In this document: piece by piece, positions 41,521-50,560 of the stretch
Position numbering within the stretch: the stretch's first letter is position 1
Layout of the letters: each line of letters opens with the position of its first letter
Translations under genes and position numbers: made by a program
The notes under the pieces: model-generated
What the model was told of the DNA's origin: nothing
The model's database searches: none
What the model saw: only the letters and a program-made list of their open reading frames with translations
Assembly: GCF_002257565.1 (NCBI RefSeq)
Contig: NZ_CP022736.1
Coordinates: forward strand, 5,022,001-5,086,000
DNA from: Herbaspirillum sp. meg3
GTDB lineage: Bacteria; Pseudomonadota; Gammaproteobacteria; Burkholderiales; Burkholderiaceae_D
Reading direction: 5' to 3'
Length of the DNA: 64,000 bases

Positions 41521-42345
41521 TTATTTCTTGCCGCGGCGCGAGACAATCATTGAAGTCGTACGCTTGTTGCTGCGTGTCTTCTTGCCCTTGGTCTGTTGAC
41601 CCCACGGCGAAACTGGATGACGACCTGCTGCAGTCTTACCTTCACCACCACCGTGCGGGTGATCGACCGGGTTCATGACCACACCACGCACCGTCGGGCG
41701 AACACCGCGCCAACGCATTGCACCAGCTTTACCAATCTTGCGCAGATTGTGCTCGCCGTTGCCGACTTCACCGATTGTTGCGCGGCATTCGATGTGAATG
41801 CGGCGCACTTCACCGGAACGCAGACGAACTTGAGCGTAAGTACCTTCGCGTGCCATCAGCACAACGCCGGCACCGGCGGTACGAGCGATCTGAGCACCCT
41901 TGCCTGGCAACATTTCCACGCAGTGGATTGTTGTACCGACAGGAATGTTGCGGATCGGCAGTGCATTACCAGCCTTGATCGGCGCTTCCGAACCACTGAC
42001 CAGTTGATCGCCGACAGCAATGCCCTTAGGAGCAATGATGTACTTGCGCTCGCCGTCTGCGTAGCACAGCAGAGCAATGTGCGCAGTGCGGTTTGGATCG
42101 TATTCGATGCGTTCGACCTTAGCAACGATACCGTCCTTGTTACGACGGAAGTCGACAACGCGGTAATGTTGCTTATGACCACCACCGATATGACGGGTAG
42201 TGATGTGACCGTTGTTGTTACGACCAGCGGTCTTGGACTTCTTTTCGATCAGGCCGGCGAATGGACGACCTTTGTACAGGTCGCTAACGACCTTGACCAT
42301 ACCGCGCCGACCCGGCGAGGTTGGCTTAACTTTTACGAGTGCCAT
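41521..42345 (-). CDS. rplB: 50S ribosomal protein L2
   Basis: The 274-residue L2 is essential for subunit joining and supports the peptidyl transferase centre. It has MALVKVKPTSPGRRGMVKVV, the conserved RGVVMNPVDHPHGGGEGKTAAG segment containing the critical histidine, and the basic tail KTRSNKRTTSMIVSRRGKK. Its ATG shares one base with the rplW stop (TAATG). Confidence 0.98.
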   Translation of the reverse strand: MALVKVKPTSPGRRGMVKVVSDLYKGRPFAGLIEKKSKTAGRNNNGHITTRHIGGGHKQHYRVVDFRRNKDGIVAKVERIEYDPNRTAHIALLCYADGERKYIIAPKGIAVGDQLVSGSEAPIKAGNALPIRNIPVGTTIHCVEMLPGKGAQIARTAGAGVVLMAREGTYAQVRLRSGEVRRIHIECRATIGEVGNGEHNLRKIGKAGAMRWRGVRPTVRGVVMNPVDHPHGGGEGKTAAGRHPVSPWGQQTKGKKTRSNKRTTSMIVSRRGKK

Positions 42346-42659
42346 TATTTAGCCTCCTCGGTGAAGTTGATTTCTTGACCGGGCTTGAGGCTGACAAATG
42401 CGCGACGTGTGTGGTTGCGACGACCAACCGAACGGCCGGAACGCTTTTGCTTACCTTGACGATTCGCGACCTGAACAGACTCCACTTGAACCTTGAACAG
42501 CAATTCGACCGCAGCCTTAACTTCCAGCTTGGTCGCATCTTGCGTTACCAGAAAAACGACTTGCTCGTTTTTCTCAGCGACGAAAGTTGCCTTTTCAGAG
42601 ATCACCGGCGCCAGCAGCACTTTCATCAAGCGCTCTTCGCTATGTTTAATTGCGTTCAT
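42345..42659 (-). CDS. rplW: 50S ribosomal protein L23
   Basis: The 104-residue L23 (HSEERLMKVLLAPVISEKATFVAEKNEQVVFLVTQDATKLEVKAAVE) sits at the tunnel exit and binds trigger factor and SRP. It overlaps rplD by four bases (ATGA) and rplB by one base. Confidence 0.98.
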   Translation of the reverse strand: MNAIKHSEERLMKVLLAPVISEKATFVAEKNEQVVFLVTQDATKLEVKAAVELLFKVQVESVQVANRQGKQKRSGRSVGRRNHTRRAFVSLKPGQEINFTEEAK

Positions 42660-43276
42660 GCCAGCAACTCCTCAATCTGAGCCAGTGCTTGCTTAGTGAT
42701 CAGCACTTTCTTGTAGAAAACCAGGGAGACTGGATCAGCTTGACGCGGCTCGACAACCAGCACGTTCGGCAGATTGCGCGACGCGAGCAACAGGTTTTCA
42801 TCCAGCGCGTCAGTGATGACCAGCACGGAGTCCAGACCCATGACCTTCAGCTTTTCGGACAACAGCTTGGTCTTCGGTGCTTCGACCGAGAAATTCTCGA
42901 CGATCGACAGACGACCTTCGCGAGCCAACTGGGACAGAATCGAGCAGACACCTGCGCGATACATCTTCTTGTTGACCTTGTGCGAGAAGTTTTCGTCAGG
43001 CGAATTCGGGAAAATACGACCACCGCCGCGCCACAGAGGCGAAGACGACATACCGGCACGAGCGCGGCCAGTACCCTTTTGACGCCATGGCTTCTTGGTT
43101 GTGTGATGCACTTCTTCACGGTCTTTTTGCTTGCGGTTACCGCTGCGAGCATTGGCTTGATAAGCCACGACGACCTGGTGAATCAGCGCTTCGTTGTAAT
43201 CACGACCAAAAATGGTGTCAGGAGCAGCGACGTTCGATGCGGCTTGACCTTGATCATTCAGGAGCTTGAGTTCCAT
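42656..43276 (-). CDS. rplD: 50S ribosomal protein L4
   Basis: The 206-residue L4 (MELKLLNDQGQAASNVAAPDTIFGRDYNEALIHQVVVAYQANARSGNRKQKDREEV; KKPWRQKGTGRARAG tunnel loop) is the autogenous repressor of the S10 operon in E. coli. The rpsJ-rplC spacer upstream has a strong promoter and two hairpins that could be its target here; this is inference. It lies 3 bases after rplC. Confidence 0.98.
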   Translation of the reverse strand: MELKLLNDQGQAASNVAAPDTIFGRDYNEALIHQVVVAYQANARSGNRKQKDREEVHHTTKKPWRQKGTGRARAGMSSSPLWRGGGRIFPNSPDENFSHKVNKKMYRAGVCSILSQLAREGRLSIVENFSVEAPKTKLLSEKLKVMGLDSVLVITDALDENLLLASRNLPNVLVVEPRQADPVSLVFYKKVLITKQALAQIEELLA

Positions 43277-43279
43277 GAA

Positions 43280-43936
43280 TTAGGCTCCCTTCTTGACTTT
43301 AACTTTAACTGCCGGGGAAACGACCACTTGGCCGTTTTTCGCGCCTGGAACAGCACCCTTGACCATCAGCAATTGACGCTCAGCGTCAATGCGTGCGATC
43401 TCGAGGTTTTGCACTGTGCAGGTAACGTCACCCAGGTGACCGGTCATGCGCTTACCAGGAAAAACACGACCTGGATCTTGCGCCATACCGATGGAGCCTG
43501 GAACATTGTGTGAGCGGGAGTTACCGTGCGATGCGCGACCGGATGCAAAGTTGTAACGCTTGATCGTACCAGCGTAGCCCTTACCGATGGACACGCCTTG
43601 CACGTCCACTTTTTGGCCAGCTTCGAACAAGCTTGCAGCGACAACGTCGCCAGCTTTCAACTCAGCAGCTTTAGCTGCATCAATGCGGAATTCTTTCAGA
43701 ACGGTCCCGGCTTCAACGCCAGCTTTGGCGTAGTGACCGGCAGCAGCTTTAGTCACACGCGAGGCGCGACGCTGACCGAATGCGACCTGAACAGCGGAAT
43801 AGCCATCCACTTCAGGCGTTTTGATTTGGGTCACGCGATTGTTCGACACATCCAACACAGTCACAGGAATAGAATCCCCGTCTTCCGTGAAGATACGCAT
43901 CATACCAACCTTGCGACCAACAAGGCCTAGGCTCAT
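43280..43936 (-). CDS. rplC: 50S ribosomal protein L3
   Basis: The 218-residue L3 starts MSLGLVGRKVGMMRIFTEDGDSIPVTVL and has the long loop GKGYAGTIKRYNFASGRASHGNSRSHNVPGSIG, whose tip reaches the peptidyl transferase centre. ATG 43936 follows GGAGAAAAACA; a longer in-frame opening to 44062 runs through the promoter and leader hairpins and is rejected. It is the first gene behind its own strong promoter (44034-44062). Confidence 0.97.
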   Translation of the reverse strand: MSLGLVGRKVGMMRIFTEDGDSIPVTVLDVSNNRVTQIKTPEVDGYSAVQVAFGQRRASRVTKAAAGHYAKAGVEAGTVLKEFRIDAAKAAELKAGDVVAASLFEAGQKVDVQGVSIGKGYAGTIKRYNFASGRASHGNSRSHNVPGSIGMAQDPGRVFPGKRMTGHLGDVTCTVQNLEIARIDAERQLLMVKGAVPGAKNGQVVVSPAVKVKVKKGA

Positions 43937-44027
43937 TGTTTTTCTCCATTCCCGCCTGCGATTGGGCGGGGCTGATGTTTGTACAACTAAAATATGTGGA
44001 GTCACGAATCCCGTGACTCCACCGAAG
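43937..44027 (-). promoter_or_regulatory. structured 5' leader of the rplC transcript (candidate ribosomal-protein regulatory RNA)
   Basis: Two hairpins lie between the predicted transcription start (about 44027) and rplC. The first is TGGAGTCACG/CGTGACTCCA (43997-44021, 10-bp perfect stem, loop GGATT on the minus strand). The second is CCCGCC/GGCGGG (43951-43970), directly before the GGAG ribosome binding site. This is the position expected for feedback control by L4 or another product of the operon, though the shape does not obviously match the E. coli S10 leader. Confidence 0.55.
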
Positions 44028-44033
44028 CCGATC

Positions 44034-44062
44034 AGTATAACCGGGTAAATTTTTATTTGCAA
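44034..44062 (-). promoter_or_regulatory. strong sigma-70 promoter between rpsJ and rplC
   Basis: On the minus strand, TTGCAA (44062-44057), 17 bases, and TATACT (44039-44034) give five of six matches to TATAAT with ideal spacing; the spacer begins with the AT-rich ATAAAAATTT. It means rplC and the downstream S10 genes can be transcribed independently of the str operon and of rpsJ. Confidence 0.8.
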
Positions 44063-44131
44063 TACCCGACAGTGTCGTGGTATGTCAAAGATCCAGCCGG
44101 CTACACCTTTTTACAACACTTGCCGCAATGC

Positions 44132-44449
44132 TTATTGCAGCTTGATTTCTACATCAACGCCAGCCGGCAGATCCAGCTTCATCAATGCATCGACAGTCTT
44201 GTCGGTCGGATCAACGATATCCATCAGACGTTGGTGTGTACGGATTTCGAATTGATCGCGCGAAGTCTTGTTGACGTGCGGGGAGCGCAGAACGTCGAAA
44301 CGTTGGATGCGTGTTGGCAGCGGAACAGGGCCCTTGACGACAGCGCCGGTGCGCTTTGCTGTGTCGACGATTTCCAATGCGGATTGGTCGATCAGACGAT
44401 AGTCGAATGCCTTCAGGCGGATACGGATTTTTTGGCTAGGAACTGACAT
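44132..44449 (-). CDS. rpsJ: 30S ribosomal protein S10 (NusE)
   Basis: The 105-residue S10 (SQKIRIRLKAFDYRLIDQSALEIVDTAKRTGAVVKGPVPLPTRIQRFDVLRSPHVNKTSRDQFEIRTHQRLMDI) is a head protein and, as NusE, a transcription antitermination factor. It follows tuf rather than heading the S10 genes: a terminator-like hairpin separates it from tuf and a strong promoter separates it from rplC, so it stands between two transcription units. Confidence 0.98.
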   Translation of the reverse strand: MSVPSQKIRIRLKAFDYRLIDQSALEIVDTAKRTGAVVKGPVPLPTRIQRFDVLRSPHVNKTSRDQFEIRTHQRLMDIVDPTDKTVDALMKLDLPAGVDVEIKLQ

Positions 44450-44470
44450 GATTTTCCTTTAAAGAACGAA

Positions 44471-44493
44471 CCGCGGATGACAATCACCCGCGG
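44471..44493 (-). terminator. terminator-like hairpin between tuf and rpsJ
   Basis: CCGCGG-A-TGA (44471-44480) pairs with TCA-C-CCGCGG (44484-44493), with one A/C mismatch and a 3-base loop. On the minus strand TTCGTTCTTTAAAGG follows, including the rpsJ ribosome binding site. It may attenuate read-through from the str operon into rpsJ. Confidence 0.5.
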
Positions 44494-44530
44494 CAATGAT
44501 AAATAGTTGCTACTGCACTACTACGTTTTA

Positions 44531-45727
44531 TTACGCGTCAGACAGGATCTTGGCAACAACACCTGCGCCGACGGTACGGCCGCCTTCGCGGATCGCGAAA
44601 CGCAGACCTTCTTCCATCGCGATCGGGTTGATCAGCATCACGGTGATCGACACGTTATCGCCTGGCATAACCATTTCCTTGTCCTTCGGCAACTCGATCG
44701 AGCCAGTCACGTCCGTTGTACGGAAGTAGAACTGTGGACGATAGTTGTTGAAGAACGGAGTATGACGGCCGCCTTCGTCTTTCGACAGAACATAGATCTC
44801 GCCTGTGAAGTGCTTGTGTGGCTTGATCGAACCTGGCTTGGCCAGAACCTGGCCACGCTCCACGTCTTCACGCTTGGTGCCGCGCAGCAGCACGCCAACG
44901 TTGTCGCCTGCCTGACCTTGATCCAGCAGCTTGCGGAACATTTCGACGCCAGTACAAACGGTGTCTTGTGTATCACGGATACCAACGATTTGCAGGGCTT
45001 CGCCAACCTTGACGATACCGCGCTCAACGCGACCGGTCACAACGGTACCGCGGCCGGAGATCGAGAACACGTCTTCCACTGGCAGCAGGAAGGCGCCGTC
45101 AACAGCACGTTCCGGTGTCGGGATGTAGCTGTCCAGTGCTTCGGCCAGTGCCATGATGGCTTGCTCGCCCAATGGGCCAGTGTCGCCTTCCAGAGCCAGC
45201 TTCGCCGAACCCTTGATGATTGGCAGGTCGTCGCCTGGGAATTCGTACTTGGTCAACAGCTCGCGCACTTCCATTTCGACCAGTTCCAGCAGCTCTTCAT
45301 CATCCACCATGTCAGCCTTGTTCAGGAACACGATGATGTAAGGAACGCCAACTTGACGCGACAGCAGGATGTGTTCGCGTGTTTGTGGCATTGGGCCGTC
45401 TGCTGCGGAGCAAACCAGGATCGCGCCGTCCATCTGCGCTGCGCCGGTAATCATGTTCTTCACATAGTCGGCGTGGCCTGGGCAGTCAACGTGAGCGTAG
45501 TGACGGTTGGCTGTTTCGTATTCGACGTGGGCTGTATTGATGGTGATGCCGCGTGCCTTTTCTTCTGGCGCCGCATCAATTTGATCGTAGGCCTTCGCTT
45601 CGCCGCCGAATTTCTTCGACAACACGGTTGCGATTGCTGCTGTCAGCGTGGTCTTGCCGTGGTCAACGTGACCAATCGTACCAACGTTCACGTGCGGCTT
45701 GGTCCGCTCGAATTTACCTTTTGCCAT
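44531..45727 (-). CDS. tuf: elongation factor Tu
   Basis: EF-Tu delivers aminoacyl-tRNA to the ribosome. The 398-residue protein has G1 GHVDHGKT (19-26), G3 DCPGH, G4 NKAD and G5 SAK, and ends VVAKILSDA. It is the last gene of the str operon. A second tuf copy near secE-nusG upstream of rplK is usual in this group but lies outside the window. The spacer before it contains a terminator-like hairpin that might limit or time its expression relative to fusA. Confidence 0.98.
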   Translation of the reverse strand: MAKGKFERTKPHVNVGTIGHVDHGKTTLTAAIATVLSKKFGGEAKAYDQIDAAPEEKARGITINTAHVEYETANRHYAHVDCPGHADYVKNMITGAAQMDGAILVCSAADGPMPQTREHILLSRQVGVPYIIVFLNKADMVDDEELLELVEMEVRELLTKYEFPGDDLPIIKGSAKLALEGDTGPLGEQAIMALAEALDSYIPTPERAVDGAFLLPVEDVFSISGRGTVVTGRVERGIVKVGEALQIVGIRDTQDTVCTGVEMFRKLLDQGQAGDNVGVLLRGTKREDVERGQVLAKPGSIKPHKHFTGEIYVLSKDEGGRHTPFFNNYRPQFYFRTTDVTGSIELPKDKEMVMPGDNVSITVMLINPIAMEEGLRFAIREGGRTVGAGVVAKILSDA

Positions 45728-45770
45728 TTTGCATTTCCTTCAAAAAGAACGATTTTCTTAACAATTAAAA

Positions 45771-45800
45771 GCCCACTTCCTGCCAACGCAGGGAGTGAGC
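45771..45800 (-). terminator. terminator-like attenuator between fusA and tuf
   Basis: On the minus strand GCTCACTCCCTGC and GCAGGAAGTGGGC form a stem (two wobble or mismatch positions) with loop GTTG, followed by TTTTAATTGTT. It lies 10 bases after the fusA stop and 44 bases before the tuf ATG. Confidence 0.65.
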
Positions 45801-45810
45801 AAAACTTAAC

Positions 45811-47916
<2,106 letters not shown>

Positions 47917-47946
47917 GATTTATTCCTAAGTCTTTAATGCGCGAAA

Positions 47947-47978
47947 CCGAGCGCCATTTTTGTAAAATAGTCGCTCGG
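47947..47978 (-). repeat. inverted repeat in the rpsG-fusA spacer
   Basis: CCGAGCG (47947-47953) and CGCTCGG (47972-47978) flank an AT-rich 18-base loop. It sits just upstream of the fusA ribosome binding site region and could be a leader hairpin; no T-run follows. Confidence 0.45.
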
Positions 47979-48043
47979 CTCGAACAAATTTTAGATACAA
48001 ACGAAGCCTTCTCAAGACATCTGAAAAGCTCCGCCCAGTCTTG

Positions 48044-48514
48044 TTAGAAGCGGAAGTGGGAGAACGCCTTGTTCGCTTCAGCCATACGGTGAACTTCGTC
48101 ACGCTTCTTCATCGCACCGCCACGGCCTTCAGCCGCTTCGATCAACTCGCCACCCAGACGTTGCGGCATGGATTTTTCGCTACGCTTGTTTGCGGCTTCG
48201 CGCAACCAACGCATCGACAACGCCATACGGCGAACGGGACGCACTTCAACCGGAACCTGGTAGTTAGCACCGCCGACACGACGGGACTTCACTTCGACCA
48301 TCGGCTTGCAGTTGCTCAGCGCAGCGGCGAACACTTCCAGCGGGTCTTTACCGGTCTTGGTTTGAATGTGATCAAACGCACCGTAGATGATGTTTTCAGC
48401 GACCGACTTTTTGCCGGACAGCATCAACACGTTGACGAACTTAGCAACATCAACATTGCCGAACTTTGGATCAGGCAGGATATCCCGCTTGGGTACTTCA
48501 CGACGACGTGGCAT
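48044..48514 (-). CDS. rpsG: 30S ribosomal protein S7
   Basis: The 156-residue S7 (MPRRREVPKRDILPDPKFGNVDVAKFVNVLMLSGKKSVAENIIYGAF) nucleates assembly of the 30S head and, in E. coli, represses the str operon by binding the rpsL-rpsG intercistronic RNA. That spacer here (48515-48651, 137 bases) is long enough to hold such a site, but I could not confirm a fold by eye. Confidence 0.98.
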   Translation of the reverse strand: MPRRREVPKRDILPDPKFGNVDVAKFVNVLMLSGKKSVAENIIYGAFDHIQTKTGKDPLEVFAAALSNCKPMVEVKSRRVGGANYQVPVEVRPVRRMALSMRWLREAANKRSEKSMPQRLGGELIEAAEGRGGAMKKRDEVHRMAEANKAFSHFRF

Positions 48515-48651
48515 TTCAATTCCTTTCAGTCTTCAGTTGAGCGGGCAGAATAAATTCTCACCGCACTCGCGGACGGCCATCATAGCCACCCACTTACTCG
48601 GCCCATCACGGACCGACACATTTCACCAGGCTTGCGCCCGACGAAAACAAA

Positions 48652-49035
48652 TTACTTCTTAGCTGCCTTGGCGCGCTTGGCACCGTACTTCGAGCGAGCT
48701 TGCTTACGATCCTTGACGCCTTGGGTATCCAGAGCACCGCGAACCATGTGGTAACGCACACCCGGCAAATCCTTCACACGGCCGCCGCGAATCAACACGA
48801 CGCTATGCTCTTGCAGGTTATGGCCTTCACCACCGATGTACGAAATCACTTCGAAACCGTTGGTCAAACGCACTTTTGCAACCTTACGCAAAGCGGAGTT
48901 TGGCTTTTTAGGAGTCGTTGTGTAAACGCGGGTACATACGCCACGTTTTTGCGGGCTGTTTTCCAGCGCCGGCGATTTGCTCTTCACGATCGCGGAGACG
49001 CGTGGATTGCGAATCAATTGATTGATGGTTGGCAT
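48652..49035 (-). CDS. rpsL: 30S ribosomal protein S12
   Basis: The 127-residue S12 (MPTINQLIRNPRVSAIVKSKSPALE; TTTPKKPNSALRKVAKVRLTNG; RGGRVKDLPGVRYH) controls decoding accuracy. The lysines associated with streptomycin sensitivity (in TTPKKPNS and RVKDLPG) are wild-type. It is the first gene of the str operon, 185 bases downstream of a strong promoter. Confidence 0.98.
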   Translation of the reverse strand: MPTINQLIRNPRVSAIVKSKSPALENSPQKRGVCTRVYTTTPKKPNSALRKVAKVRLTNGFEVISYIGGEGHNLQEHSVVLIRGGRVKDLPGVRYHMVRGALDTQGVKDRKQARSKYGAKRAKAAKK

Positions 49036-49376
49036 CGTTTTAATCCAACAAAATTACGACGTTAATAACATTAATCCCAGAAACGGTTGCCTGGAATTAA
49101 ACAAGAAACTTGCACGAAAGAAACCTGTGCACACCGACTTTAGAGAAAACGAGAGAAGCGCCGAGGAAAACCGGAAGCAGACCAAAGAACGCTTAAGCTC
49201 AGGAGAGCCTAAATTCGAGAACTCGCGAGTATATGCCTGAAAAGTCAAGGGGTCAAGGCCCGTTTCCACCGCCTCGACCCCATTGGTAATTTTACGACGC
49301 TCTTATCTCCCCGCCCAAAGCCGCTTCCAGATTGACTTCGGGCGAGAATTTTCAAAAACACCTGTCATTACGACGA
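49036..49376. other. 341-base intergenic region between rpsL and the hmuS-like gene
   Basis: It contains the str promoter (49228-49256, minus) and a leader of about 185 bases rich in pyrimidines on the minus strand. The remaining 120 bases towards 49376 form the 3' flank of the heme-protein gene, where no intrinsic terminator was recognised. A 71-codon frame in the leader has no family resemblance and is not annotated. Confidence 0.5.
49228..49256 (-). promoter_or_regulatory. str operon promoter
   Basis: On the minus strand TTGACC (49256-49251), 17 bases, TATACT (49233-49228) form a near-consensus sigma-70 promoter. The palindrome ACTCGCGAGT (49221-49230) overlaps the end of the -10 and the start site region, with a GC-rich discriminator as is common in stringently controlled stable-RNA-type promoters. 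Confidence 0.82.
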
Positions 49377-50516
49377 TCAAATACGTGTCAAATTGGCAAC
49401 AATACTGCGCCAAAGAGCTGACTCTTCCTTATTGCGATCGCGTCGCGAGAAGAAATTGACCACCTGGTCACCGTTGGCGTCGTAAAACTCCACCGAAGTG
49501 ATCACTCCATCCTTGGCGGGTCTCTTGACCACCCAACCGTGATCGATGCCAGCCTGACGCAGATGCAGGTTGAAGTCAGGATCCAGCACATTGAACCACT
49601 CGTCGGTCGCCTTTACCTTCTTGACCGTGCCGCTGAAAATTTGTGTCATGCCCGGATTGCTCACGAACACCATAATCGGCTGAGCTTGGTTGGCGGCGCT
49701 ATTGAGCAAGGTCTGCACAGATTGTGCACTGATGCGGTAAGCAGCATCTTTGCCAATCAGGTCCAGCGCTTGCTCACGGGTGATGCCCAGATCCTTCAGC
49801 AAACGCGGAAACTCGTGCACGTCAGTCAATTCATTCCACGAGGCACGCAACTCTTTGACATCGACTTCCCCATTTGGCTTCTTGGCGATCTTGGTGGGCG
49901 CGCGATCCACCTTCAAGGCCGCGAATTGATCGACAGCTTTGAAATCGGCAACCAACTTGTCGAAGACGGCGACGCCAGCCTCGTTGTCCAGATAGATCTT
50001 GTTCACGGCATTGCCGTGAATGTCAAAGAACTGCAGGCTGCGGCTGACCTTACCTTCACGTCCCGGCTGCACCACCGCGAACGCAGAGCGCCAGTTGTCG
50101 GTGCCGAAGCGCAGATCAATAGGGCCGCCCGCAAAGCCGGTGCCGGGAATGACACGGCCGTCGTCGTTCAACTTGGCTTTGGTCACAGTGCCCACGCGCT
50201 CAAGCACAGCGTTGTCGTTGCGGGTAATCGACTTGATCTGACCCAGTTCATACAATCGGTCGTATACCGCCTTGTACGCTTTGCTATCGTCCTGCAGACG
50301 TGTCACGCCCTTGCCGACATTGGTTGCGACGAGTTCAGCCTCGGACACGCCCAGCTTCTGCGCGGCGTCGCGCGGGTGAGTCTTTGGTTCCGCACTGCGT
50401 AGCGCAGACCAGCGATTCGCCAGGTCGCTATTCTGCGGCGCCGATGCCGTCGTGCACGCAGCGATGCTGATCACGCCGGCCGCCAGCAATAAAGCGCTCA
50501 ATTTCTTGTATTTCAT
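49377..50516 (-). CDS. hmuS: HmuS/ChuS-family hemin-degrading protein with lipoprotein signal peptide
   Basis: The protein is built of the two tandem HemS/ChuX-like repeats (about residues 32-195 and 215-379). The conserved heme-ligand His is in LTDVHEFPR (H234), matching TDVHQF in E. coli ChuS. Unusually, residues 1-21 form a lipoprotein signal: positively charged MKYKK, a hydrophobic core, and a lipobox IAAC with Cys21 followed by Thr, which predicts lipidation and outer-membrane sorting. ChuS/HmuS homologues are normally cytoplasmic heme-binding or degrading proteins. ATG 50516 has AAAGG upstream; an in-frame start at 50564 would extend the N-terminus but keeps the same hydrophobic segment. 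It is 44 bases downstream of the receptor gene and so Fur-controlled with it. Confidence 0.85.
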   Translation of the reverse strand: MKYKKLSALLLAAGVISIAACTTASAPQNSDLANRWSALRSAEPKTHPRDAAQKLGVSEAELVATNVGKGVTRLQDDSKAYKAVYDRLYELGQIKSITRNDNAVLERVGTVTKAKLNDDGRVIPGTGFAGGPIDLRFGTDNWRSAFAVVQPGREGKVSRSLQFFDIHGNAVNKIYLDNEAGVAVFDKLVADFKAVDQFAALKVDRAPTKIAKKPNGEVDVKELRASWNELTDVHEFPRLLKDLGITREQALDLIGKDAAYRISAQSVQTLLNSAANQAQPIMVFVSNPGMTQIFSGTVKKVKATDEWFNVLDPDFNLHLRQAGIDHGWVVKRPAKDGVITSVEFYDANGDQVVNFFSRRDRNKEESALWRSIVANLTRI

Positions 50517-50560
50517 TTCATGCCTTTTTCGGTTAAGTGCCTTGCGGCGTTCTGCGGATG

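Noticed and set aside
49054..49269. Minus-strand 71-codon frame in the rpsL leader
   Set aside because: Begins upstream of the str promoter start site, so it could not be translated from that transcript; no homology recognised.
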